Source of the DNA: an uncultured bacterium
GTDB lineage: Bacteria; DUMJ01
Length of the DNA stretch: 44,783 bases
Assembly: GCA_937958695.1 (NCBI GenBank)
Contig: CALGNK010000030.1
Span: 1-44,783 of the forward strand
Direction of reading: 5' to 3'
Below are positions 8,656-16,829 of the stretch, piece after piece. Each line of letters opens with the position of its first letter. Within the stretch, counting starts at the first letter, position 1. A model generated the notes under the pieces. It saw nothing but the letters and a program-made list of their open reading frames with translations, ran no database searches and was not told the DNA's origin. Made by a program: the position numbers and the translations under genes.

Positions 8656-9503
8656 ACCCTTCCTGCACTCCCTAATATATCTATATTATTTAAGACTTCT
8701 TTTTTTACACTCTCTATTCCCTCTGTTAGGTAGTCTCTAGGCTCTATAGTTCCATTGCTTAATGCCCTTTTTATTCCATCTGCCATAGCCATCTTTAATT
8801 CAGTAGCGATATTAACCTTCTTTATTCCAAGCTGAATAGCTTTTTTGATATCCTCTTTTGGAACACCAGAGGAGCCGTGAAGAACTAGAGGAACATCTGG
8901 AAGTCTAGAATGTATCTCCTCTAGTCGCTGAAAGTTTATCTTAGCATTTTTCTTTTGCATTCCATGAGCGGTTCCTATAGCTATTGCTAGAGAAGTAACT
9001 CCAGTAAGTTCATAAAACTTTACTGCATCTTCTACCTCTGTATATATAGCCTCGTCCTCCCTCACTTTAATATGCTCTTCTACCCCACCAATCCTACCTA
9101 TCTCTCCTTCTACCGGTATCCCTACCGCCTTAGCTATTTTCACAATCTCTTTTGTAGTAGCTACATTCTCATCAAAGGGTAGATGAGATCCATCATACAT
9201 TATAGAGGTAAAGCCAGCCTTTATAGCTCCTACAATAGTCTCTAGCTTTCTAGAGTGGTCTAGGTGAAATACGATAGGAATATTTTCGGAGAACTTATCA
9301 GCAAATTTAATAAGATGGGCTAAGTAGTCAAATCCCAAAAACTTTACAGTACTTTCGCTAGCCTGAATAATAAGTGGAGAATTAGCCTCCTTAGCAGCAA
9401 GGATAATTGCAACTAAAAATTCTCTATTGGAGATATTGAATGCTCCAATAGCATAATCACTATTAACAGCTTCTCTTAGTAGTAAATCTGCAGTAACTAA
9501 CAA
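8652..9503 (-). CDS. fba: Class II (Zn-dependent) fructose-1,6-bisphosphate aldolase
   Basis: Cleaves fructose-1,6-bisphosphate to glyceraldehyde-3-P and dihydroxyacetone-P. 283 residues, TIM-barrel: metal/active-site cluster HLDH at 80-83 (D82 catalytic, H83 metal), VEGEIGRIGG at 131-140, H180 in GTAHGM, and H209 in LHGSSGVP with the phosphate-binding GSSG. YDGSHLPFDENV is also characteristic. A tagatose-bisphosphate aldolase cannot be excluded. The start is TTG with AAAGGAG 9 bases upstream. It sits between a secreted TPR protein and a ROK kinase in one minus-strand unit. Confidence 0.93.
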   Translation of the reverse strand: MLVTADLLLREAVNSDYAIGAFNISNREFLVAIILAAKEANSPLIIQASESTVKFLGFDYLAHLIKFADKFSENIPIVFHLDHSRKLETIVGAIKAGFTSIMYDGSHLPFDENVATTKEIVKIAKAVGIPVEGEIGRIGGVEEHIKVREDEAIYTEVEDAVKFYELTGVTSLAIAIGTAHGMQKKNAKINFQRLEEIHSRLPDVPLVLHGSSGVPKEDIKKAIQLGIKKVNIATELKMAMADGIKRALSNGTIEPRDYLTEGIESVKKEVLNNIDILGSAGRV

Positions 9504-9518
9504 CTTTATAACTCCTTT

Positions 9519-10505
9519 CTATCTATATTTATTTAATAGGTCTTTTACCTCTTGATCTTCTGGCTCTAATACCAGATAACTGTTAAGAATATCTTTTGCA
9601 TCCTCCAATTTCCCTTGAGATATGAGAAAATTAGAATAATTCTTTACTATCTCCTTGTTACTGGGGCTCAATATATATCCTTTAGAGAAGTACTGTTCCG
9701 CAGTCTTTACCTCACCTAACTTCCAGTAAATAATTCCAGCGACATTATATGTATAGGGTAATTGATAGTTAGGAATAATCCTATCTATAGTCTTTTTAGC
9801 TCTTTCTAAGTCTCCAAGCTGTAAAAGGATATAGGCATATGCATTTAATCCCATAGGATTATCAGGATATATTTTTAAATACTTCTCTATTTCATTCTTA
9901 GCAGAATTCCAGTCAGAATTAGATACGTATCTCCTAGTATTAGAATAAAAGAGCAATGCATTTTTAATCGTACTATTCTCTACTATACTTAATCTCTTGT
10001 CTTTAGGAAGAACTATAACAGTAATATTAGGAGCTTCTCTTACCCATAACGATTTAAATTTATCTTCATCTAGGATATAATTACTCCTAATAATAGGATC
10101 ATTAGTTACCAATCCCTTCTGATCATCAAACCCTATAACTAGCCTCCAATAGAGATAATCATAAGGCTTTCTGAAAGACTGTCCAACTATAACCGGTATC
10201 TCTGAATAATTTATTATGTTTCTAATCTCCCTTATCTGAAGCTGAGTTATATAAACCCTATAACCTTTACTTTCTAAATAACTTATTGCAGAGAATAAAT
10301 CTTCCCAGCCTAAAGAAGCTATTTTTGACTTTAATTCTTCTCCGTCAAATCTCTCTCCATAGTATCCTAAAATCATAGAGAGGCAACTAGTAAGCGGATA
10401 GCCTGCTATATTATAGTAAGGAACAGAGACTAAAGAAAAAGAATCTGCTATTACCCTATAAGGTAATAAAAGAAAAAGCAATATTAATGCTGATAATCTA
10501 TACAA
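9519..10505 (-). CDS. Secreted C39-like (papain-fold) domain plus TPR protein
   Basis: 328 residues if started at TTG 10505, four bases after the rpsU stop; a longer start at ATG 10574 would lie inside rpsU and spoil the signal peptide. Residues 1-20 form a signal sequence ending VIA. Residues 25-155 resemble the C39-like peptidase fold (PYYN..YPLTSCLSMILGYYG with C41, and VIGFDDQKGLVTNDP), but the usual catalytic His before the VVxGYD strand is absent (YLYWRLVIGFD, R121). Residues 175-325 hold three to four TPR units. Probably exported and involved in protein interaction rather than proteolysis; function unknown. Confidence 0.7.
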   Translation of the reverse strand: MYRLSALILLFLLLPYRVIADSFSLVSVPYYNIAGYPLTSCLSMILGYYGERFDGEELKSKIASLGWEDLFSAISYLESKGYRVYITQLQIREIRNIINYSEIPVIVGQSFRKPYDYLYWRLVIGFDDQKGLVTNDPIIRSNYILDEDKFKSLWVREAPNITVIVLPKDKRLSIVENSTIKNALLFYSNTRRYVSNSDWNSAKNEIEKYLKIYPDNPMGLNAYAYILLQLGDLERAKKTIDRIIPNYQLPYTYNVAGIIYWKLGEVKTAEQYFSKGYILSPSNKEIVKNYSNFLISQGKLEDAKDILNSYLVLEPEDQEVKDLLNKYR

Positions 10506-10509
10506 AACC

Positions 10510-10677
10510 TTACCTCTTTCTCTTTCTGGAAGCCTCTCTCTTCCTCTTTTCGCTTGGTTTTTCGTAGTGTTCATGTCTACGGATCTCTGAAAGTATTCCC
10601 GATTTCTGGATCTCTCTCCTAAACCTCTTTAAAGCACTATCTATAGACTCATTTTCTTGAACCTGAATTTCAGGCAT
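10510..10677 (-). CDS. rpsU: 30S ribosomal protein bS21
   Basis: A 55-residue gene. The protein begins [19 protein letters not shown] and continues [20 protein letters not shown], ending with a strongly basic tail ([12 protein letters not shown]). This is the S21 signature: an acidic start, a central helix and a Lys/Arg-rich C-terminus. S21 joins the 30S platform near the anti-Shine-Dalgarno region and promotes initiation. An AAAGGAGGGG ribosome-binding site lies upstream, with a near-consensus promoter further up (10724-10752). The stop is 4 bases before the TTG of the secreted TPR gene, so rpsU leads the unit that runs into the glycolytic genes. Confidence 0.93.
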   Translation of the reverse strand: MPEIQVQENESIDSALKRFRREIQKSGILSEIRRHEHYEKPSEKRKREASRKRKR

Positions 10678-10723
10678 TACATAGCCCCTCCTTTCAAAAT
10701 TTCATTATATTTTTAACAGTTGA

Positions 10724-10752
10724 ATTATAAACTTCCTATGCAAAATTTTCAA
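10724..10752 (-). promoter_or_regulatory. rpsU promoter
   Basis: On the minus strand TTGAAA (10747-10752) and TATAAT (10724-10729) are 17 bases apart, in the gap between the V-ATPase operon end and rpsU. Start of transcription would be about 40 bases upstream of the rpsU ATG. Confidence 0.78.
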
Positions 10753-10757
10753 TAGGG

Positions 10758-11378
10758 TTATCTCCCCCTAATAATATCTTTTATCCTCATTAATCTAGTA
10801 ATAGTTTCTAGTTGTAGCTCTTCTAACTTCATTGAAATAAATCTTATTGCCGATTCCATCTGTGGAATAAGTTCATACTCTAAGGCGTTAACCCTTCTCC
10901 TTGTACTCTCTAAAGCGATACCAAGATTTATAACTGAAACTTCTAACTCCATAAGCCGTATAAGCTTATCTAGAGAGTCTAAAAGCTGTTTATAAGCAGA
11001 GTCTAACTCAACAGAAACACCTAAGAATCCATAGAGTAAAGGTCCAGGATATACCACTTCAAGGACTGGTATTGGAACGTTGATTAAAGATCTCCACCTT
11101 ACATTTATTTCCATCTTACTAAGTGGTTCTACTAATGTTCTATCAAACAAAAAAGGGTCTCCTAAGGCGCTTGCTAATTGGAAGGCCATATTTACATCCT
11201 CTAGGGAAGTTATAAGTTCTGTAAGGATAACCTCCAACTCAGTTAGATAACTTAAGAATTGTCTCATTAATTCTTCCTGTTTATCTTTTAAGAGCTTATG
11301 TCCTCTTCTAGCTACATTTAAACGTCTAGTTAGCTTTAATAGCTCCATCCTATTTGGACGAACTTTAATTTCTGGCAT
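10758..11378 (-). CDS. atpD: V-type ATPase subunit D
   Basis: Central rotor shaft of the V1 (A1) sector: a long coiled coil inside the A3B3 ring that transmits torque. 206 residues with long helices at both ends ([19 protein letters not shown] near the N-terminus; [15 protein letters not shown] near the C-terminus, a subunit D hallmark). The start overlaps the atpB 3' end by 14 bases. Last gene of the nine-gene operon; no clear terminator follows and the rpsU promoter lies just beyond. Confidence 0.94.
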   Translation of the reverse strand: MPEIKVRPNRMELLKLTRRLNVARRGHKLLKDKQEELMRQFLSYLTELEVILTELITSLEDVNMAFQLASALGDPFLFDRTLVEPLSKMEINVRWRSLINVPIPVLEVVYPGPLLYGFLGVSVELDSAYKQLLDSLDKLIRLMELEVSVINLGIALESTRRRVNALEYELIPQMESAIRFISMKLEELQLETITRLMRIKDIIRGR

Positions 11379-12741
11379 CGAAATACACCTCTAGATATTT
11401 ATCCCTTATACGTTTTAACTCCTCTCTAGGAAGCATCCTAAGTAATTCCCATGCTATATTTAAAGAATCTTCTATAGATCTATCCTCATACTCTCCTTGC
11501 TTGACTAGCCTATCCTCAAACTGATTGGCAAATTCTATATATTTTCTGTCTATGTCAGTAAGGGCACCTTCACCAAGTATTACTGCTAATTCCTTTAGTT
11601 CCTGTCCTCTAGCGTAAGCGGCGAAAAGTTGATTTGATACATCAGCATGGTCCTCCCTAGTTTTACCAGCACCTATACCTTTATCTTTCAATCTAGACAG
11701 GGATGGAAGGACATTTACGGGTGGATAGATTCCTTTTCTATGAAGCCCTCTATCTAGAATAATCTGACCCTCTGTTATATACCCTGTCAAGTCTGGTATC
11801 GGATGAGTAATATCGTCTTCAGGCATAGTAAGTATAGGCATTTGGGTTATAGAACCTTTCTTGCCTCTAATTCTTCCTGCTCTTTCGTAAATACTGGCAA
11901 GGTCTGTATAGAGATAACCAGGATATCCTCTTCTACCTGGCACCTCCTTTCTAGCAGCAGAGATCTCTCTCAATGCCTCACAGTAATTTGTCATATCTGT
12001 GAGTATTACTAACACATGCATATCTTTTTCAAAAGCCAAATATTCAGCTGCTGTCAGAGCCAACCTAGGGGTAGCTATCCTTTCTATAGCAGGGTCATTG
12101 GCTAGATTTATAAAGAGGACTGCCCTTTCGAGAGCTCCAGTCCTTCTAAAGTCATCTATAAAGAATTCTGCCTCTTCAAAGGTTATACCCATAGCGGCAA
12201 ACACTATAGCAAAACTCTCCTCTGCAGTTAATATCCTAGCCTGTCTAGCTATCTGAGCGGCTACTCTATTATGTGGAAGCCCAGATGCTGAAAATATTGG
12301 AAGTTTCTGCCCTCTTACTAGAGGATTCATAAGGTCTATAGATGAAATTCCTGTCTGTATAAATTCAGAGGGGTAATCCCTATTATATGGATTTATTGGA
12401 TTTCCATTTATATCAAGTCGCTCTTCTGGTATATATGGAGGGCTTCCGTCTATAGGTCTTCCGAAACCGCTCATTATCCTACCAAGCATATCTAAAGAAA
12501 CACCTAATTCTATACCTCTGCCAGTAAACCTAACCTTGCTTCTTGCTAGTTCTAATCCTGTAGCCCCTTCAAAAAGCTGAACTAAAGCCTTGTCTTCATT
12601 TATCTCTAGGACTCTACCTCTTCTTATATTTCCATCAGGAAGTTCGACTTCAACCATCTCATCGTATTTTGCTCCTTCTACCCCTTCTACCAGCATAAGA
12701 GGACCAGCTATTTCTCTAATAGTAAGATATTCCTTTATCAT
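11365..12741 (-). CDS. atpB: V-type ATPase subunit B (non-catalytic)
   Basis: Nucleotide-binding-fold subunit alternating with A in the hexameric head; it contributes an arginine to the catalytic interface but does not hydrolyse ATP. 458 residues. The P-loop position reads SGLPHNRVA, lacking GKT as expected for B. Other family signatures: [30 protein letters not shown], and [17 protein letters not shown]. Starts 2 bases after the atpA stop and overlaps atpD at its 3' end. Confidence 0.96.
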   Translation of the reverse strand: MIKEYLTIREIAGPLMLVEGVEGAKYDEMVEVELPDGNIRRGRVLEINEDKALVQLFEGATGLELARSKVRFTGRGIELGVSLDMLGRIMSGFGRPIDGSPPYIPEERLDINGNPINPYNRDYPSEFIQTGISSIDLMNPLVRGQKLPIFSASGLPHNRVAAQIARQARILTAEESFAIVFAAMGITFEEAEFFIDDFRRTGALERAVLFINLANDPAIERIATPRLALTAAEYLAFEKDMHVLVILTDMTNYCEALREISAARKEVPGRRGYPGYLYTDLASIYERAGRIRGKKGSITQMPILTMPEDDITHPIPDLTGYITEGQIILDRGLHRKGIYPPVNVLPSLSRLKDKGIGAGKTREDHADVSNQLFAAYARGQELKELAVILGEGALTDIDRKYIEFANQFEDRLVKQGEYEDRSIEDSLNIAWELLRMLPREELKRIRDKYLEVYFDARN

Positions 12742-12743
12742 TT

Positions 12744-14510
12744 CTACGCCTTTACCCCCATAAGTCTAGAAAATTCTCTCTTTACCATATCTTCAAGCTC
12801 AAAGAATTTTACCTTTTCTTGTTCAGGTATATATTTCATACGAGAGATCTCTTCTCTTACAGGTAGATTAAGTATATCCTCTAATGAAGCACCATTGTCA
12901 AGAGCAGACAAACCTTGATGATAAAAATCTAAGATTATACTTAACATATGTAGCTGTTTCTCTAGAGATGTATATGTATCTAACTCATTAAACGCATTCT
13001 GAAGTAAAAAGTCATCTCTTATAGACCTGGCGACTTCTAAAAGGAATCTTTCTTTTAGAGAGATTGCCTCTATCCCTACCAATCTAGTAATCTCTCTAAG
13101 CTCTGCCTCTCTACTCAATATACCTAATGCCTCATTTCTTAGTGATACATAATCTCTACCTGTAATTGTCTTTATATAATCACCAACTGACTCTACATAG
13201 AGGGAATAACTTGTTAGCCAGTTTATAGCTGGAAAGTGCCTTTCATAAGCTAGAGAAGCATCTAAACCCCAGAAGCATCTCACTACCCTTAGCGTATTCT
13301 GGACTACTGGTTCTGAGAGGTCTCCTCCCGGAGGAGATACTGCACCTACAATCGTCAAGGTACTCTCCTTATCCTCACTTCCTAATACCCTTACCTTTCC
13401 TGCTCTTTCATAGAATTCTGCTAATCTGGTCCCTAGATAGGCAGGATATCCTTCTTCTCCGGGCATTTCCTCTAATCTTGCAGACATCTCTCTTAAAGCT
13501 TCTGCCCATCTAGAGGTAGAATCTGCCATAAGAGCTACATTATATCCCATATCTCTAAAATACTCTGCAATAGTTATACCAGTATATATGGATGCCTCTC
13601 TTGCCGAGACAGGCATATTTGATGTGTTGGCTATAAGAACAGTCCTCTCCATTAATGGGCGTCCAGTCCTAGGATCAGTAAGGTGAGGAAATTCTAGAAG
13701 CACATCTGTCATTTCGTTTCCTCTCTCTCCACAGCCTACATATACTACTATATCTGCATCTGCCCACTTTGCTAACTGATGTTGTACTACTGTTTTGCCA
13801 CTTCCAAATGGACCCGGGATACAAGCAGTTCCACCTTTTGCTACAGGGAAGAATGTATCTATAACTCTTTGACCTGTAACAAGAATCTCTTTAGGTGGAA
13901 GTTTCTCTTTTACAGGTCTAGGCTTTCTTACCGGCCATCTCTGTAGCATAGTAATGTCATATATTCTTTCTTTATCCTTTACCTTAGCAACAACTTCATC
14001 TACAGTGAACTCTCCCTCTTTTATCTCTTCTATGATGCCTTTAATCCCTGGTGGGATCATAATTCTATGGGTTATAGTCTCAGTCTCTTTTACCTCTCCT
14101 ATAACATCTCCACCTTCTACTTTAACACCTTTTTTAACTATTGGCTTAAAATGCCAACGTATATCCCTATCTAGAGATGGGACCTCTATCCCTCTAGTAA
14201 TGTAATCTCCTACTCTTTCAGCTATAGCCTTCAAGGGCCTCTGTATTCCATCGAATATGGTACCTATAAGTCCAGGACCAAGCTCTACACTAAGAGGAGA
14301 ACCTGTTGTCTCTACTGGTTCTCCAGGACCTATACCCGAAGTATTTTCGTAAACCTGTATATAGATGTTTTCTCTCCTTAGCTCTATTATCTCGCCAATC
14401 AGTCCTAACTCTCCAACTCTTACCACATCAAACATTCTAGCTCCAGGTAAACCTCTAGCTACTACTAGAGGACCTGAAACCCTTACCACATAACCTTTAC
14501 TATTTTCCAT
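12744..14510 (-). CDS. atpA: V-type ATPase subunit A (catalytic)
   Basis: Catalytic ATP-hydrolysing (or synthesising) subunit of the V1 head. 588 residues: N-terminal beta-barrel, the A-specific insertion at roughly 115-200 that distinguishes A from F1-beta, P-loop GPFGSGKT at 233-240, GERGNE glutamate region shortly after, and [13 protein letters not shown]-like segment ([12 protein letters not shown]). Start ATG overlaps atpF by 11 bases and has GGAGGGAA upstream. Confidence 0.97.
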   Translation of the reverse strand: MENSKGYVVRVSGPLVVARGLPGARMFDVVRVGELGLIGEIIELRRENIYIQVYENTSGIGPGEPVETTGSPLSVELGPGLIGTIFDGIQRPLKAIAERVGDYITRGIEVPSLDRDIRWHFKPIVKKGVKVEGGDVIGEVKETETITHRIMIPPGIKGIIEEIKEGEFTVDEVVAKVKDKERIYDITMLQRWPVRKPRPVKEKLPPKEILVTGQRVIDTFFPVAKGGTACIPGPFGSGKTVVQHQLAKWADADIVVYVGCGERGNEMTDVLLEFPHLTDPRTGRPLMERTVLIANTSNMPVSAREASIYTGITIAEYFRDMGYNVALMADSTSRWAEALREMSARLEEMPGEEGYPAYLGTRLAEFYERAGKVRVLGSEDKESTLTIVGAVSPPGGDLSEPVVQNTLRVVRCFWGLDASLAYERHFPAINWLTSYSLYVESVGDYIKTITGRDYVSLRNEALGILSREAELREITRLVGIEAISLKERFLLEVARSIRDDFLLQNAFNELDTYTSLEKQLHMLSIILDFYHQGLSALDNGASLEDILNLPVREEISRMKYIPEQEKVKFFELEDMVKREFSRLMGVKA

Positions 14511-14811
14511 TACTATTTCCCTCCGTAAAGATCTTAGTGCCTACCGCTCTTATAACAAAGTTTGAGAAGAAGCCTTTTATCTTTTCCCCACCTTGGGTAG
14601 GGACTACTCCAAGAATTGGTAGCTTTTCTTCCCTCTCTATTTCTAATATGTTTGAAAACTCTTCATCTATTAAAACTAGACCATAATCTTTTAATTTTCT
14701 TATAGTGTTTAAAACCTCTTCTTTTGTCCTAGCATCAAATATGTCTATACCTAATACCTCGTATATGGAGAGGAATTCTTTCCTTCCAACAACTGCAACC
14801 TTATAAGCCAC
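14500..14811 (-). CDS. atpF: V-type ATPase subunit F
   Basis: Small Rossmann-like subunit that binds the D shaft and modulates activity. 103 residues from GTG 14811 ([20 protein letters not shown]). That start was chosen because AAGGAGT lies 8 bases upstream; a GTG nine bases earlier overlaps the ribosome-binding site itself. Conserved features are the AVVG first strand, LVLIDEEF and [12 protein letters not shown] near the middle. Overlaps atpC upstream by 11 bases and atpA downstream. Confidence 0.88.
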   Translation of the reverse strand: MAYKVAVVGRKEFLSIYEVLGIDIFDARTKEEVLNTIRKLKDYGLVLIDEEFSNILEIEREEKLPILGVVPTQGGEKIKGFFSNFVIRAVGTKIFTEGNSNGK

Positions 14812-15766
14812 GGATACCACTCCTTAAGATCTGGATAGGAAGTCTGTATTCTAATCCAGAAAAGATAAAAAGGATATTCTTATGCTCTATCTCTTTTCTA
14901 AAGAAATAATCTAATATGGGCTCATAACCAAAGGCGGTATATTTACTTACACTTAGGAGTTCAATAAGACTTTCCTCTATCTTCTTCTCTAAAACTATAG
15001 GTTTATCTAAGTAATCCCCCATACCTAGCTTTTCTACTACTTCACTGTCTTTCCAAGTTTCAAAGGCGGTATCTAGCAATCTTAGGTATTCTTTTATTTC
15101 TATCGTCCCTCCACTATAGAAGAATAATCTATACCTGTCTGGATAATTTACTGTCTTTATCCTCAGAGCTATCTTAATGTTTTCGAGATCTATCTGTTTA
15201 ACCAAGAGAGATTCTAGAAGAGTATATCTATTTTTCTTACTGAGTTCAATAAGGCCCTTGAAGTAAGCCTGTTCTAGGTAGTATGTCCAGAGGACAGGTT
15301 CCTCTTTAATCTCTCTTAAAATATCCCAAGGGTATGGCAGATTTCTTAATGACTCTAAATCTTTACTATTCTTTATCCCTTCTAGGATTTCTAAAGGAAT
15401 TAAACCTCCACTATATAGAGTTACATCTTTCTCACTTAATATGCCATAGAGAACCCTTTTTATATTTCCCAGATCGATCTTATATCTAAAGTAGTACAAA
15501 AATTCTCTCTCGGGTAAGAGCTTCTCCACCTCATTCATCTCTGAAAGGAGATGATAGACTAATTTATGCTGGATGTCATCGAAACTATCCGTATCACTTA
15601 TAACTCTTCCATAAGGGGTTTCAATAAGGAGCCTAGCTAAGTCTTTAACAGTTTTTGCAGTCAGAAGTCTTTCCCAATCAGCAGGTGTAAATAATCTTGC
15701 AGATAAAGCCCTTATTTTGCCTACTGCAGTGGCAAAATTTAAGTTTTCCTTAAATACTATTGACAT
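14801..15766 (-). CDS. atpC: V-type ATPase subunit C (d-type connector)
   Basis: Funnel-shaped connector between the central shaft (D/F) and the membrane proteolipid ring. 321 residues, all-helical, with the family start NFATAVGKIRALSARLFTPADWERLL and the recurring DLENIKIALR-type helices of the three-fold repeat. Similar to Thermus subunit C and yeast Vma6. Overlaps atpE upstream by 17 bases. Moderately diverged but position and pattern agree. Confidence 0.9.
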   Translation of the reverse strand: MSIVFKENLNFATAVGKIRALSARLFTPADWERLLTAKTVKDLARLLIETPYGRVISDTDSFDDIQHKLVYHLLSEMNEVEKLLPEREFLYYFRYKIDLGNIKRVLYGILSEKDVTLYSGGLIPLEILEGIKNSKDLESLRNLPYPWDILREIKEEPVLWTYYLEQAYFKGLIELSKKNRYTLLESLLVKQIDLENIKIALRIKTVNYPDRYRLFFYSGGTIEIKEYLRLLDTAFETWKDSEVVEKLGMGDYLDKPIVLEKKIEESLIELLSVSKYTAFGYEPILDYFFRKEIEHKNILFIFSGLEYRLPIQILRSGIRGL

Positions 15767-16346
15767 TTTTCTCAGCCTCTTTAAGAACCTTGCCTACTTG
15801 TTGCTCTATCTCTGGCCTTATATTCTGAAAGGTAAGCTCTAAAGTGTTATTTATGTCAAAATCTGTACCTCTAACTATAAATCCACCCTTAATATCGCCA
15901 CTAGCAATCTTAAGAGTAATATCACCCTTAACTCTCTTTAATTCTTTGAGTAAGAATTCCCCAAATCTTTGAGCGTCATAATCGGAAAGCACAATCTCTT
16001 CGTTACCTTTAAAATCTATCTCTAATAACCCTTTTAAAAGATAATCAAAATATTTAGGGCTTTCTAAGATTTCTTGAAAAGCTTTAGAAATAATCTCCTC
16101 AATGGTGTTCTGAACCTCCATAAGGATACTTTTCTGCATCTCTAGACGAATGTTAGCAAGACTCTGCCGTTTTAGAACAGCCATGTCTCTTTCTATATTT
16201 CTCAAGCCCAATGTTTTTATATTTTCCGCCTCTATATTAGCCTCTTCTAATATGCTCTCAGCCTTTTTATTAGCCTCTTTTATTATATATTCTGCATTCT
16301 TGCTGGCTTCAGATAGTATTCTATCTTTAAGTTCTTGGAAACCCAT
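15750..16346 (-). CDS. atpE: V-type ATPase subunit E (peripheral stalk)
   Basis: Peripheral stator stalk subunit that pairs with the small H/G coiled-coil protein. 198 residues: an N-terminal long coiled coil rich in Ala/Glu/Lys (ASKNAEYIIKEANKKAESIL and onward) and a globular C-terminal domain with DIKGGFIVRGTDFDINNTL, typical of subunit E. The ribosome-binding site AGGATGAGG precedes the ATG. Lies 12 bases after atpK. Confidence 0.9.
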   Translation of the reverse strand: MGFQELKDRILSEASKNAEYIIKEANKKAESILEEANIEAENIKTLGLRNIERDMAVLKRQSLANIRLEMQKSILMEVQNTIEEIISKAFQEILESPKYFDYLLKGLLEIDFKGNEEIVLSDYDAQRFGEFLLKELKRVKGDITLKIASGDIKGGFIVRGTDFDINNTLELTFQNIRPEIEQQVGKVLKEAEKNVNSI

Positions 16347-16358
16347 ATATCCTCATCC

Positions 16359-16829
16359 TTATATCTTTATACCATTTAAAAGAAGAATAGTTGCTAAAAG
16401 GCCTAAAATAGCGTATGTCTCTACAAGAACCGCTAGGATCAAAGCTCTTCCAGCTTCTTCTGCCCTCTTAGCCACCATACCTACACCAGCAGCTGAAACC
16501 TTCCCTTGATAAATTCCAGATACAAGACCACTTATAGCTACTGGAAGACAGGCAAATAGAATCTGAAGTCCCTGAAATATCTCTGGTGTTGCAGGTGTTC
16601 CTCCTAGTAATCCTAATTTAGAGATTACTAGGAATCCTGCTAAGAAGCCATATATCCCCTGTGTCCCTGGAAGAGCTGCTAATAATAAAAGGTTACCAAA
16701 CTTTTCTGGTTGTTCGCTTAATAATCCTGCACAAGCCTGACCAGCTATTCCTACACCTAGGCTAGACCCTATACCTCCACCAAATACAGCTAATGCAGAT
16801 CCAAGTATTGCTAGAGCAGTTCCTAACAT
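16359..16829 (-). CDS. atpK: V-type ATPase proteolipid subunit K, sodium-type
   Basis: Membrane rotor ring subunit that carries the pumped ion. 156 residues forming two helical hairpins (four transmembrane helices), the same length and layout as Enterococcus hirae NtpK. The sodium-ligand residues of NtpK (Leu61, Thr64, Gln65, Gln110, Glu139) are all matched: L53, T56, Q57 in LPGTQGIYGF, Q108 in SGIYQGK, E137 in LVETYA. The first hairpin has no ion-binding carboxylate, so one carboxylate serves four helices, as in ion-pumping V-ATPases. It begins directly after the atpI stop (TAGATG). Ion choice is inferred from these residues. Confidence 0.94.
   Translation of the reverse strand: MLGTALAILGSALAVFGGGIGSSLGVGIAGQACAGLLSEQPEKFGNLLLLAALPGTQGIYGFLAGFLVISKLGLLGGTPATPEIFQGLQILFACLPVAISGLVSGIYQGKVSAAGVGMVAKRAEEAGRALILAVLVETYAILGLLATILLLNGIKI

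Noticed and set aside
10740-10760. AGGG-CCCT hairpin as terminator of the V-ATPase operon
   Set aside because: Only a 4-bp stem, and its 3' part overlaps the rpsU -35 box; no T run.
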